48,149 bases of DNA from Ignavibacteria bacterium (GCA_026415235.1 JAOAHM010000071.1:1-48149); one strand, 5' to 3'. Shown: positions 24,660-34,647, counted from the stretch's first letter. Program-made: numbers and translations. Notes: generated from the sequence alone by a model not told the origin.

Positions 24660-25559
24660 ATGGCTATGTACAGATTAGCACCAATTGCAATTATTATTGC
24701 AGCATCATTGTGGGGACTTGATGGAATTGTTTTAAGACCATCACTTTATACACTTCCTGTTCCTCTTGTTGTTTTTATAGAAAGTTCGATTGTTGCAATT
24801 CTTCTAACACCATTTTTCATTAACAAATTCGATGTATTAAAAAAGTTCAAATTCGCAGATTGGTTTTCATTCTTTGGAGTTGCTCTTTTTGGTGGTGCAA
24901 TTGGTACCATGGCAATTACGAAAGCTTTGTTTTATGTAAATTTTGTTAATCTCTCAATTGTAGTTTTGATTCAGAAGTTACAACCAGTCTTTGCAATTTC
25001 ACTTGCAGCAATTTTTTTGAGTGAAAGATTAAACAAGGAATTTTTCATTTGGGCATCAATTGCGCTATTCGGTGCTTATTTAATGACATTTGGTTTTAAA
25101 TTTCCTGTGATAGAAACTGGAGACAAAACACCAATCGCAGCACTTTTCTCATTAATCGCTGCAATTAGTTTTGGATCTTCCACTGTGTTGAGCAAAAGAG
25201 CTCTCAAAAATGTTGGTTTTGAAATGGGAACATATCTCAGATTTTTAATAAGCTCAATTGTAATGATGTTGATTGTTTTTAGTTTTGGTGAATTAGGTGC
25301 AATCAACAAAGTATCAAATCATCAATGGATTGTTTTTTTAATAATTGCTTTCACAACAGGTGGACCTGCGATATTTCTCTACTACTATGGTTTAAAATCA
25401 ACTCCTGCATCTGTTAGTGCAGTATGTGAACTTGCTTTTCCTTTAACTGCAGTATTACTCGAATATTTTGTCCATGGAAATATGTTAGATACAACTCAAT
25501 GGATTGGAGTAATTTTATTGTTAATTGGAATATTAAAAGTCTCAAACCTTCAGAATTAA
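24660..25559 (+). CDS. EamA/DMT-superfamily transporter
   Basis: The 299-residue product has ten hydrophobic helices arranged as two EamA repeats. The first starts 'APIAIIIAASLWGLDGIVLR', with 'LIQKLQPVFAISLAAIFLSERL' before its last helix; the second starts 'AALFSLIAAISFGSSTVLSKRAL' and has 'SAVCELAFPLTAVLLEYFVHG'. These are drug/metabolite exporters of the inner membrane; substrate unknown. Start is ATG 24660; a second ATG at 24666 is possible. It stands about 140 nt after ubiE and ends facing the cyclase gene; the 156-nt gap between them shows no clear terminator. Confidence 0.9.
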   Translation: MAMYRLAPIAIIIAASLWGLDGIVLRPSLYTLPVPLVVFIESSIVAILLTPFFINKFDVLKKFKFADWFSFFGVALFGGAIGTMAITKALFYVNFVNLSIVVLIQKLQPVFAISLAAIFLSERLNKEFFIWASIALFGAYLMTFGFKFPVIETGDKTPIAALFSLIAAISFGSSTVLSKRALKNVGFEMGTYLRFLISSIVMMLIVFSFGELGAINKVSNHQWIVFLIIAFTTGGPAIFLYYYGLKSTPASVSAVCELAFPLTAVLLEYFVHGNMLDTTQWIGVILLLIGILKVSNLQN

Positions 25560-25715
25560 ATCTGACTTTAATTTAGATTAAAAGCTAAAAGGAAAAGCTT
25601 CCAAATATTAATTCATTTGTTTCGAAGAATTATAATTGAAATAACTGTGAATTGATGACTTTAATATAAATTACTTGCCCGTCAATCTCACTTCTTAAAT
25701 TTATATAGCTTTTGA

Positions 25716-27938
25716 TTATTTAATTTTTGATTCAAACACTCCATTCCAATCTTCAGGTGGTGGTGAGTTTAGAAATTCTTTAGCTCTTTCAATAAATACT
25801 TTTGTTGGAAAATCATTTTCATTAATCATTAAAACTTTTTCGAATTCCTCGATTGCTTTCAAAAATTTCTTTTCTCTATAATACTTTAGTCCACTTTCGA
25901 AAAATTTTATTAGTTGAATTAGTTTACTTTTCTCTTCTTGTGAATAAATAAAGTTTTCATTTTTCAAATCAATTAATTGAAAAATTTTTACTGGAACCGT
26001 TTTTCCTTTCACAATTATTAAATCGAGTTCTCTCGTTAAAAATTCTTCTTTAATTTTATCATAGACGAATTCACTTATAATAATATCAGATCCATAGATT
26101 TTATTTATCGATTCTAACCGAGCTGCTAAGTTTACATTATCGCCCATTACAGTATAATCAAATTTTTTCTTTCCGCCCATGTTTCCAACAATCATCTCAC
26201 CTGAATTGATTCCAATTCTTAACGAGACATTAATTCCAATTATTGGTTTCCAATCATTCCGTAGTTCCAAAAACTTCCTTTTCATTTTTAATGACGCAAG
26301 TGCAGCGTGGAAGTGATGTTTATCATCATCAATTGGTGCATTCCAAAATGCCATCACTGCATCACCTTCAAATTTATCCAATGTGCCTTTTGTCTCGAAA
26401 ATTATTTCTGTCATTTCATCAAAATATTTGTTCAATATTTCTACAAGAACTTCTGGTTCAATTTTCTCAGAAACTGTGGTGAAGTTTGCTAAATCAGAAA
26501 ATAAAACTGTCATGTTTTTTCTGATACCACCGAGTTTCAATTTTTCAGGATTGTTTACAAGTTCATTTACCAACTCAGGATTAAGATACTGACTGAACAT
26601 TCCTTTAATTAAAATTTTTTGTTTTCTTTCTTTCAAGAAATCAACAATTGCACTTCCTATATAAGCACTTACAATTCCTAATGCAGGAGGAATGAAAAAG
26701 TGAATTTGATTGAATTTCGTAAAGAAGAAAAAATAAACTTCATAAATCAGATACAGAATAAAAACAACGAAAATTAAATTGATTAATTCAGGAATGAATT
26801 CGTATTTGAATTTTATGGAACGAATTTTTTCGAACAAATTAAGTCCAAGAAAAACCAACAAAAAAATTACAATGAATCGAACCTCAAGTGAACCAGTTTT
26901 CAAAAAATTTTTATCAATTAACATCTGAACTACATTTGCGTGAACCTCTACTCCATACATCAAATTTCCTGATACAGAAAAATCTTCTTTCGGATGAATT
27001 GAAACTGGAAAGATATCCTTATCTTCAGGTTCGACTGAACCTATCAAGACAATTTTATCTTTAAATAGATTCGATACAAGCAACCCATTTACTTCGTCAT
27101 CAAATGTATTGATATCTTCACCAATTTCGAGTTCAGTCTTTGTCTTAAATGTTTTATCATCGATTACATCAATTAAATTAATTTGTTTGAATGTTCCACT
27201 TGGTCCATAGTAATTGATAAAGATTGAATTAGGATTGAAAGTGGGAATTTCAATCTTGTTGTATTCAAATGAATTTTTTTTCTTTAATGCAGTCTCATCA
27301 TACTTTAAACCAAATAATTTATTAGTAACTGCAAATGAAAAAGAAGGAAGTTTTTTATTAGTGACTTCATCGAAGTAGAAAGGAATATAATTTCTCAAAA
27401 CACCATCATCATCGGGAAGAACATTTACTATACCGATTGAACTATCTGCATCATAAAAAATATTTCCAAAATTTATTTCTTTTGCTTCCTCTACTTGATA
27501 TCGCCAATCAACTTGTTCAAGTTTACCAGCAAGAACAACATTTCGAAATTTTTTAATTGTATGAAAAAGTAAGGAGTCGTTTTCATAAGAGAATTTATCT
27601 TTCTCACTGAAAAGTAAATCAATGCCAATTACTTTTGCTCCAGCTCGGTTAAGATTTTCGATTACTTTGGCAAAGAGATTTCTTGCAAGGGGCCAAGTAT
27701 TGTACGGTTCAGGTAATTCCTGAAAAGTCTCATTGGATAATCCAAGAATAATTACATCTAGGGAATCTTGATTTTTAAGAATTCCTCGCCTTGTGAGATA
27801 AGCATCAATAATTTTTTGATCAATTGAACGAAGCGGTTTTAGCTGAATTAAACTTTCAAAATTTAATAGAAAAATTAAACAAGCGATGAATAATGAACTT
27901 AAAATGTGATATTTCGACCTCGGTAATTTGAATTTCAT
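25716..27938 (-). CDS. CHASE2-domain class III adenylate/guanylate cyclase
   Basis: The 740-residue product has a short N-terminal membrane helix (about 10-28), an extracytoplasmic CHASE2 domain (about 35-350, with 'VIGIDLLFSEKD' and 'KIVLIGSVEP'), about three further membrane helices (about 355-440), and a class III cyclase domain (about 475-665). Metal-binding Asp residues lie in 'VLFSDLANFT' and 'KFEGDAVMAFW'; 'DYTVMGDNVNLAARLE' carries the transition-state Asn and Arg. Lys and Asp/Thr at the base-recognition positions favour ATP as substrate. A TPR-like tail ('YREKKFLKAIEEFEKVL') follows. It probably signals an extracytoplasmic cue through cAMP. It is monocistronic. Confidence 0.94.
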   Translation of the reverse strand: MKFKLPRSKYHILSSLFIACLIFLLNFESLIQLKPLRSIDQKIIDAYLTRRGILKNQDSLDVIILGLSNETFQELPEPYNTWPLARNLFAKVIENLNRAGAKVIGIDLLFSEKDKFSYENDSLLFHTIKKFRNVVLAGKLEQVDWRYQVEEAKEINFGNIFYDADSSIGIVNVLPDDDGVLRNYIPFYFDEVTNKKLPSFSFAVTNKLFGLKYDETALKKKNSFEYNKIEIPTFNPNSIFINYYGPSGTFKQINLIDVIDDKTFKTKTELEIGEDINTFDDEVNGLLVSNLFKDKIVLIGSVEPEDKDIFPVSIHPKEDFSVSGNLMYGVEVHANVVQMLIDKNFLKTGSLEVRFIVIFLLVFLGLNLFEKIRSIKFKYEFIPELINLIFVVFILYLIYEVYFFFFTKFNQIHFFIPPALGIVSAYIGSAIVDFLKERKQKILIKGMFSQYLNPELVNELVNNPEKLKLGGIRKNMTVLFSDLANFTTVSEKIEPEVLVEILNKYFDEMTEIIFETKGTLDKFEGDAVMAFWNAPIDDDKHHFHAALASLKMKRKFLELRNDWKPIIGINVSLRIGINSGEMIVGNMGGKKKFDYTVMGDNVNLAARLESINKIYGSDIIISEFVYDKIKEEFLTRELDLIIVKGKTVPVKIFQLIDLKNENFIYSQEEKSKLIQLIKFFESGLKYYREKKFLKAIEEFEKVLMINENDFPTKVFIERAKEFLNSPPPEDWNGVFESKIK

Positions 27939-28060
27939 AAAAGTGAATTCTTTTAATTGAAATTAAAAAATAAATCTAAATGTTTCGATAAGTCAGCTCT
28001 TGAATATTTCTTTCACAATCATAGACCTCACCAACTTTTAATTAATAATCATATAAGAAC

Positions 28061-28348
28061 TTCGCCTGAGCAAAATTTCAATCACTTGAGTTATTGTTGC
28101 GTCAAAATTATTCCAATCCATTCAACCCATCAACTACAATTAAATTTGAATTAAAAGAAAATGTTTTTGTAAAAATTTCGATTTACTACATCTTAGGAGA
28201 AAAAATCAAAACATTAATTCGTGATTTTAGGAAAATTGGTAGATACGAATTTTGCTTTCATGCATCTGATTTTATAACTGGAATTTACTTTTATTAATTA
28301 AAAGTGAACAATTTCAGAGATTTGAAGAAGATAATTTTCATAAAATGA
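28061..28348 (+). pseudogene. Remnant of a T9SS C-terminal sorting domain
   Basis: From about 28094 the frame reads 'LLRQNYSNPFNPSTTIKFEL', 'FVKISIYYILGEKIKTLI', 'GRYEFCFHASDFITGIYFY', then a TAA (28295-28297), then in the same frame 'LKVNNFRDLKKIIFIK' and TGA at 28346-28348. This is a complete type A sorting domain with one internal stop, where a Lys codon is expected in 'Y-K-L'. Upstream the frame is closed by TGA at 28067-28069, and no passenger domain survives. It is a decayed 3' end of a secreted-protein gene. The rest of the 482-nt gap (27939-28420) shows nothing else. Confidence 0.75.
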
Positions 28349-28420
28349 AAAAAAATAATTTGAAACCTTTTTTATTAACTTTCATCTAACCAAACAAACA
28401 AAGAAAGGAAATGAATTGAT

Positions 28421-28789
28421 ATGTTAGAACATTTAACAAAAGAAACATTCTTACAAAAAATTTTCGATTACGAAAACAAAGAAGAGTGGGAATATCAAGG
28501 TGAGTTGCCTGCAATAATTGACTTTTATGCAGATTGGTGCGCTCCTTGTAGAATTGTTGCCCCAATCTTAGAAGAACTTGCCGAAGAATACAAAGACAAA
28601 ATCGTGATTTACAAAGTCGATACCGAAGAAGAGCAAGAACTCGCTGCAGTCTTCGGAATTCGAAGTATTCCTTCAATTCTCTTTATTCCGAAGAATGATA
28701 AGCCACAAATGGCAGTTGGTGCATTACCGAAGGAAACTTTCAAAGAAATTATTGAAGATGTCTTATTAAAAGAAACCCCGCTTAATTAA
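28421..28789 (+). CDS. trxA: Thioredoxin
   Basis: The 122-residue thioredoxin-fold protein has the active site WCAPC in 'IDFYADWCAPCRIVAPILEEL' and the cis-Pro loop 'IRSIPSILFIP'. The CAPC dithiol differs from the common CGPC but is widespread in thioredoxins of Bacteroidota relatives. An N-terminal extension of about 15 residues precedes the fold; no signal peptide, so cytoplasmic. AAGGAAAT lies about 8 nt upstream of the ATG. It is monocistronic, ending in a strong terminator. Confidence 0.92.
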   Translation: MLEHLTKETFLQKIFDYENKEEWEYQGELPAIIDFYADWCAPCRIVAPILEELAEEYKDKIVIYKVDTEEEQELAAVFGIRSIPSILFIPKNDKPQMAVGALPKETFKEIIEDVLLKETPLN

Positions 28790-28812
28790 AATAATTTTAC
28801 CCTCAATTGATC

Positions 28813-28852
28813 AAGCAGCTCTAACTAAATTTTGTTAGGGCTGCTTTTTTTT
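28813..28852 (+). terminator. Rho-independent terminator after thioredoxin
   Basis: AAGCAGCTCTAAC (28813-28825) pairs with GTTAGGGCTGCTT (28834-28846) with a single G-U wobble across an 8-nt loop, followed by a run of eight T (28845-28852). It begins 24 nt after the thioredoxin stop. A textbook intrinsic terminator, GC-rich against its surroundings. Confidence 0.93.
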
Positions 28853-29032
28853 AATTAAAAATCTTACCTAAAATATTTTATTCACATTAATTTCTGCAAA
28901 AAGTTTCTAATCGTCTCATTTTTTGATTCTTGATTAGAAAATTTCTTTCAAAATTTTATCACAAATACTTTAAACTTAGTTTTTTCAAGGTATGATCTAT
29001 ATTGTAATTTTGTAAATAAAAATTCTTTCAGT

Positions 29033-30481
29033 ATGGATTACAACAAAAAATCGCAACAAAAAATATTTTTTGGAACTGACGGCTGGCGAGGATTAATAGA
29101 TTTTGAAATAAATTTAGAAACTATTTCAGTTGTAGCTCGTGCATTTTCTGATTATTTATTTTCAAAAGAAATTACAGAACCAAAAGTTGCCGTTTCTTAC
29201 GACGGCAGAAGAAATTCAAAATTCTTTGCTGAAAAATTCAGTCAAGTTCTTTCTGCAAATAAGATTGATGTGTTTTTAAGTAATCAAATAACTCCAACTC
29301 CTGTTCTATCCTTTTTCGTTAAACATCATTCACTTGATGCTGGAGTAATGCTCACAGCAAGTCACAACCCACCACAGTATAATGGAGTAAAATTCAAAGC
29401 AAGTTACGGTGGACCATTCCTAACAGAGGAAACAAAAAAAGTTGAAAGCTACATTTACCTGCACAGTTATGCTTATGATACAAATCGAATAGAAATTGTA
29501 GATATGATTGAACCATACATAAAGCACATAGAAAGATTGATTGATTTCGACACAATTCGAAATGAAAAAATTTTCCCATTAATTGATTCAATGGGTGGCG
29601 CAGGTCAAAATTTAATTCAAAAAATTCTTGAGCGTTATGAAATTAATTCTGAAACAATTTATGATTTACCCGATGAAAATTTTTATGGAAGACAACCTGA
29701 ACCAATTGCAAAAAATCTAATTCCCCTCTCAGAAAAATTGAAATCGTCAACGCAATATTCCATCGGAGTTGCAACTGATGGTGATGCAGATAGATGCGGT
29801 TTGATGAGTGAAAACGGTGATTGGGTAAGTTCGCAAGAAACAATTCTTTATCTGATTGATTACATCGTAAATAGAAAAAAATTTGATGGGCACATCGTTA
29901 AGACATCTTCGGTTACTGACAAAGTATATCGTTTTCAAACTGACTCGAGAAAAATTTTTGATGTTCAAGTTGGCTTCAAATACATATGCGAAAAAATGAT
30001 TAGTGAAGATATCGCGATTGGTTGTGAAGAAAGTGGTGGTTTTGGATTCAAGTTCCACATCCCTGAACGAGATGGAATCTTATCTTCACTTTTTTTGATT
30101 GAAATGCTTGCAAGTGAAGGTTATAAAAAGTTAAGTCATTTCATCAATCGTAAAAGAAATGAATTTGGAATGATTCATTATGATCGAATTGACCTTGATT
30201 ATGAAAGACCTGACCGTACATTGAAATTACCAATTATCGCATCAAATCCTCCAGATAAAATCTCTAATTTTAAAGTATCTAAAATTCAAACTTTCAAAAG
30301 TAGTCGTGATGAAATTAACGGAATTAAATTTTACTTAGAAGGCGATAACCACTGGTTATTAATTCGTGCATCTGAAACTGAACCATTAATTAGATTTTAT
30401 GCTGAAGCTAATTCAAATGAAGAAGTACAAAATATTTTAAATTCTGGTATTGAGTTAATCGAAAAAACAAGAACAAAGTAA
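29033..30481 (+). CDS. Phosphoglucomutase/phosphomannomutase family protein
   Basis: This 482-residue alpha-D-phosphohexomutase interconverts hexose 1- and 6-phosphates through a phosphoserine. Visible are the catalytic Ser loop 'MLTASHNPPQYNGVKFK', the metal-binding 'DGDADRCGL', the sugar-binding loop 'GCEESGGFGF' and the phosphate-binding loop 'RASETEPLIRFYAEA'. All four loops are intact. Glucose versus mannose preference cannot be fixed. It leads a closely spaced set with the HAD, GH38 and GH94 genes, where it could convert the sugar 1-phosphate released by the GH94 phosphorylase. Confidence 0.95.
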   Translation: MDYNKKSQQKIFFGTDGWRGLIDFEINLETISVVARAFSDYLFSKEITEPKVAVSYDGRRNSKFFAEKFSQVLSANKIDVFLSNQITPTPVLSFFVKHHSLDAGVMLTASHNPPQYNGVKFKASYGGPFLTEETKKVESYIYLHSYAYDTNRIEIVDMIEPYIKHIERLIDFDTIRNEKIFPLIDSMGGAGQNLIQKILERYEINSETIYDLPDENFYGRQPEPIAKNLIPLSEKLKSSTQYSIGVATDGDADRCGLMSENGDWVSSQETILYLIDYIVNRKKFDGHIVKTSSVTDKVYRFQTDSRKIFDVQVGFKYICEKMISEDIAIGCEESGGFGFKFHIPERDGILSSLFLIEMLASEGYKKLSHFINRKRNEFGMIHYDRIDLDYERPDRTLKLPIIASNPPDKISNFKVSKIQTFKSSRDEINGIKFYLEGDNHWLLIRASETEPLIRFYAEANSNEEVQNILNSGIELIEKTRTK

Positions 30482-30489
30482 ATTTACTT

Positions 30490-31812
30490 ATGGGCATAAA
30501 AATAATTGACAAAATTGAGGCATCAGATAATTTACAATCTCTTTCTGATGAATTTGCAATCATTCAAAATCCTGCTTTCGTCCATCCTGAATTCGAAATT
30601 GTTCCTCTTGCTAAAAAAGTTGTCAAACCAAAAAGCATGATTGCAACAGTTATGGACATGGATGGAACGACAACAACTACCGAAGAGCTTTGTATCGAAT
30701 CACTTGAGTTTATGGTTAGAAGAATGTCTGGACTTTTAACTAATAGTCAATGGAGTGGATTTACGCAAGAAGATTACCCTTATGTGATTGGCAACAGCAC
30801 AACCAAACACATCGAATATTTAATTCGAAAATATTCACACTTTATAAATCATCATGCAACAATTAAGTCATTTATTCAATCAATTCTTTGGACATTAAAA
30901 AAAGGTAAATCGGAACAAAGAAAAAAAGAAGTCCAAGAACTATTGAAAAGTTTTGACCTATCAAGTGAATTTTTGAATCAATTTTCAAATTCAAGTGATT
31001 TTAATTCGATTAATCTATCAGATGAAATACTAAATATAATTTCTCAAAAAATTGACCTTCACGATCCTTCAAATCTTGTTAAAATTGGTATCGAAATTTA
31101 CTATCAACATTATCATAATTATCTCTTGTCAGTAAGTGAAAATTCCTCTAATGTAAATCAAAAAAAATTGATTGAACCACTTCCTGGTGTAAGTTTATTT
31201 CTTTCTCTCATAAAAGGATTTTTGAGTCACGAAGCTGAGAATTTGTCTGAATTTTTAATCGAAGAATTCAAAAGAAAAAATCCAGAAACCAAATGTGATT
31301 TTAATTTGAATGAAGTTAAAACAACATTGAAAAATGTTGGACTTATTTTTGAAAAATTTCCACTTAAAGTTGCCATTGTTACTTCATCAATTTTTTATGA
31401 AGCTGATATAGTTCTGAAAGAAGTTTTTAATCAGTTAAAGGATGAAGTTAAAAACTGGCAGATTTCTGAGTTTCGTAAAGAATTAATTTTGAAAAACTTT
31501 GATTCTTACGAAAAATATTACGATGCAATTGTAACTGCCACAGATGCTTATGAATTCAGATTAAAACCATACAGAGATTTATACAGTATTGCATTGTATA
31601 GACTCGGAATTAGTAAAAGTGATTTTGATAAAGTGATTGGATTTGAAGACAGTGAAAGTGGAATTATTGCATTGAGAGCTGCTGGTGTTGGATGTGCGAT
31701 TGCTTTACCATTTCCACAAACTAAAAATCACAATCTTGAAGCAGCAACTCATGTACTTTGGAATGGTTTACCTGAATTCATATTAAACTTAAGTTCTAAC
31801 AATGAATGGTAA
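30490..31812 (+). CDS. HAD-superfamily phosphatase/mutase with a large cap insertion
   Basis: The 440-residue protein carries all HAD motifs: motif I D56-x-D58-GT ('VMDMDGTTTTTEE'), motif II 'VAIVTSS', motif III Lys in 'RLKPYRDLY' and motif IV 'IGFEDSESGI'. Motif IV and the following 'ALRAAGVGCAI' resemble beta-phosphoglucomutase and sugar phosphatases. At about twice the usual length, it has an N-terminal extension of 50 residues and some 240 residues between motifs I and II, mostly helical. It sits 8 nt after the phosphohexomutase gene and overlaps or nearly abuts GH38, so a sugar phosphate substrate is likely. No more precise function can be given. Confidence 0.85.
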   Translation: MGIKIIDKIEASDNLQSLSDEFAIIQNPAFVHPEFEIVPLAKKVVKPKSMIATVMDMDGTTTTTEELCIESLEFMVRRMSGLLTNSQWSGFTQEDYPYVIGNSTTKHIEYLIRKYSHFINHHATIKSFIQSILWTLKKGKSEQRKKEVQELLKSFDLSSEFLNQFSNSSDFNSINLSDEILNIISQKIDLHDPSNLVKIGIEIYYQHYHNYLLSVSENSSNVNQKKLIEPLPGVSLFLSLIKGFLSHEAENLSEFLIEEFKRKNPETKCDFNLNEVKTTLKNVGLIFEKFPLKVAIVTSSIFYEADIVLKEVFNQLKDEVKNWQISEFRKELILKNFDSYEKYYDAIVTATDAYEFRLKPYRDLYSIALYRLGISKSDFDKVIGFEDSESGIIALRAAGVGCAIALPFPQTKNHNLEAATHVLWNGLPEFILNLSSNNEW

Positions 31813-31817
31813 TTTTT

Positions 31818-34589
31818 ATGAAAATTAATGATAGAGTTTTTCACATAATTTCTAATACACATTGGGATCGTGAATGGCGTTTTCCTTTTCAGATTAATCG
31901 TCAAATGCTGGTCAATATGATTGATCAAGTCATTCACATTCTTGAAAATGAACCAAAATACAAAGCTTTTCACCTTGACTCACAATCAATTGTTATTGAA
32001 GATTATCTCGAAATCAAACCACACAACAAAGAAAAAATTTCAAATCTTGTTCGTGAGAAAAAGTTATTTATCGGACCATGGTATGTTTTACCTGACGAAT
32101 TTCAAGTTGGTGGAGAGAACTTAATAAGAAATCTTTTGATTGGTCATAAGATTTGTAATGAAATTGGTCGTGTTAGTAAAGTTGGTTATTCACCTTTCTC
32201 ATGGGGACAAATCTCTCAGCTTCCACAAATTTATACCAACTTTGGAATTGATTTTGTGATGTTTTATCGTGGAGTGAATTCAATTGATTCACCAAAGGCA
32301 GAGTTTATTTGGGAAGGAGCTGATGGTACTCAAGTTCTTGCATCAAGATTTTCAACAATGCCAAGATATAATTTTTACTTTTACATTTATCGTCCAGTAC
32401 TATTCAATGAATTCGTTGCAGATTGGAAATTTGATTGGAATAGAGAAAGTTTACTTTTTCATTTCGCCGATTTAATTCTTTACAAAACAGATTACTTCAA
32501 TCCTAAACCAGCTGATACATATTTCGAACAGAACATAAAACCACAAGTAGAAAAAATTATTAACGACCAAGCAAACGATTTTACAACTCCCCATGTCATT
32601 TGGATGGAAGGACACGATTCAAGTGGACCACACATTGGCACAATTAAAATCATTGAAGATATCAAAAAATATTTTCCACATTTAAATGTAATTCACAGCA
32701 CCTTGGAAGATTATTCAGAAGCAGTTAAAAAATCAATTGATTTCCAAAAACTTAAATTAGTTAAAGGAGAAAGACGAAGTACACAATTTGATAGACGAAG
32801 TGGAAATTTATTTGGTTACACAACTTCAGCAAGGATGGATTTGAAAGTCAAAAATTTTGATTGTGAGAGATGGTTACAATTTTATGCCGAACCATTCTAC
32901 AATTTTGCTTCACTCATGGGGTTGGATACGAATGATAAAAGTCTTGAATTAGCTTGGAAATTATTAGTGCAAAATTCAGCTCATGATTCAATTGGTGGTT
33001 GTTCACTCGATGAAGTTCATCAAGATATGATTTGTCGTTTCAAACAAGTTAAAGAAATTTCAACAAGCATTTATTCAAAAGCACTGCAATTCATTTTAGC
33101 TAATGGGAAATTATTAGAGAAAGAAAATGAGTATGAAAATTATTTAACTGTTTTCAATACGACCAGTTATGTGAGAGATGAAATTGTGCCAGTTGTAATA
33201 GATATACCAATCGAATTAGCAGCAAAAAATTTAGAGTTGATTGATTTTCAAGGGAAGAAATTTGATTTACAAATCTCAAAATCTGAAAATGTTCAACCTG
33301 TTCTTGAACAGATGATTAATCGTCCTATGTATGTTGATGTAAAAAGATTTTTTGCTTACGCTCATTTGCAAGATATTCCACCATTTGGTTATAAAACATT
33401 TAAAGTAATTCCATCAACAAAGAAGATAAATACGACTCCATTAGCATCAATTAAAAATGGAAAAATAATTTTAGAGAACGAGCATCTTAAAATAACAATA
33501 AATAAAAACGGTACTTTTGATATTCTTGATAAATCGACAAAAGCAAAGTTTCAACAATTAGCTTACTTTTACGACGAAGGTGAATCGGGACATGCTTGGG
33601 TTCATCAATCTGTCAAACCAATTGTAACCACACTCAACTCCAAACCAAAAATTAAAATTCTGGAAAATGGTAATCTTTATTCAAAAATTTTGATTAGTTA
33701 CAAATTCAAAATTCCAGAAAGGAAAATGAAAATTTATTCAGGTAGAGAAGTTGTTGTTAAGAGTAACATTATACCAATTGATTTGTCACTGATATTCACA
33801 AAAAAATCAAGAAGAGTTGACCTTGAAATTAGGATTAACAATACTGTTGAAAATCATCGTTTGCGAGTTATGTTTCCTTCAAACATTCAAACGGATTATC
33901 ACTTTGGTGAAGGACAATTTGATGTAGTGAAAAGACCAATCAAAAGAATTGATGCTAAAGATTGGATTGAACAACCGATGTACGATTTTCCACTTCATAA
34001 CTTTGTTAGTTTAAGCGATAACCAAAAAGGAATTTCAATCTTAGTTGATGGTTTGAAAGAATACGAAGTATTTGAAGATAAAAAACATACAATTGCTATA
34101 ACCCTTATTCGAGGTTTTAGTTATGTGATTATTCCTTCTTCTACTGAAGAATTTTTAGAGATGAAAGGTTCACAATGTTTGGGTGAACACAAGTTTAGAA
34201 TAAGTGTTTATACGCATAAAGGTAATTGGGAAGAAGGTTTAGTTTTTCCAGAAGCATTAAAATTCAATCAACCACTTTCAATTGTTGAAACAAATCGTTT
34301 AACTGAAAATTTTGTATCTCCAAAATCTTTCTTACAAATTTTACCTGAAAACTTAATCTTCTCTTGCTTCAAAAAATCTGAAGACAATTCTGCTTACATT
34401 TTGCGCATCTACAATCCAACTGAAAAATTGCTTGAAAGCAAACTCATATTCGATTGGAAGCTGAAGGAAGCTGAATTGGTCACCATGGAAGAAAAAATTA
34501 TTTCCCCAATTAATTTTGCAACCGATACGATTGAATTAAAAATTGAACCAAAAAAAATTGTGACTTTGAAACTTAAATTTTTTGTTTAA
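31818..34589 (+). CDS. Glycoside hydrolase family 38 (alpha-mannosidase-like), nucleophile substituted
   Basis: The 923-residue product from ATG 31818 (an in-frame ATG 31806 would overlap the HAD gene) fits GH38 in length and domains. Zinc ligands H15 and D17 lie in 'ISNTHWDREW', and H389 in 'NSAHDSIGGCSLDEVHQD'. The family loop that normally reads P-D-x-F-G and supplies the Asp nucleophile and zinc ligand reads 'GYSPFSWGQISQLPQIY' here, with F127 at the Asp position. C-terminal beta domains are present. No signal peptide, so cytoplasmic. Family membership is firm; retaining alpha-mannosidase activity is doubtful unless another acid substitutes. Confidence 0.88.
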   Translation: MKINDRVFHIISNTHWDREWRFPFQINRQMLVNMIDQVIHILENEPKYKAFHLDSQSIVIEDYLEIKPHNKEKISNLVREKKLFIGPWYVLPDEFQVGGENLIRNLLIGHKICNEIGRVSKVGYSPFSWGQISQLPQIYTNFGIDFVMFYRGVNSIDSPKAEFIWEGADGTQVLASRFSTMPRYNFYFYIYRPVLFNEFVADWKFDWNRESLLFHFADLILYKTDYFNPKPADTYFEQNIKPQVEKIINDQANDFTTPHVIWMEGHDSSGPHIGTIKIIEDIKKYFPHLNVIHSTLEDYSEAVKKSIDFQKLKLVKGERRSTQFDRRSGNLFGYTTSARMDLKVKNFDCERWLQFYAEPFYNFASLMGLDTNDKSLELAWKLLVQNSAHDSIGGCSLDEVHQDMICRFKQVKEISTSIYSKALQFILANGKLLEKENEYENYLTVFNTTSYVRDEIVPVVIDIPIELAAKNLELIDFQGKKFDLQISKSENVQPVLEQMINRPMYVDVKRFFAYAHLQDIPPFGYKTFKVIPSTKKINTTPLASIKNGKIILENEHLKITINKNGTFDILDKSTKAKFQQLAYFYDEGESGHAWVHQSVKPIVTTLNSKPKIKILENGNLYSKILISYKFKIPERKMKIYSGREVVVKSNIIPIDLSLIFTKKSRRVDLEIRINNTVENHRLRVMFPSNIQTDYHFGEGQFDVVKRPIKRIDAKDWIEQPMYDFPLHNFVSLSDNQKGISILVDGLKEYEVFEDKKHTIAITLIRGFSYVIIPSSTEEFLEMKGSQCLGEHKFRISVYTHKGNWEEGLVFPEALKFNQPLSIVETNRLTENFVSPKSFLQILPENLIFSCFKKSEDNSAYILRIYNPTEKLLESKLIFDWKLKEAELVTMEEKIISPINFATDTIELKIEPKKIVTLKLKFFV

Positions 34590-34647
34590 TAAAATTTAAT
34601 CGAAAAATTAATCAAGTAGAGAGCAAATCAATTTAATGAGGAATGAA

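Noticed and set aside
27957-28154. Short plus-strand frame before the T9SS remnant
   Set aside because: No motif or start signal, and it overlaps the real sorting-domain remnant in another frame.
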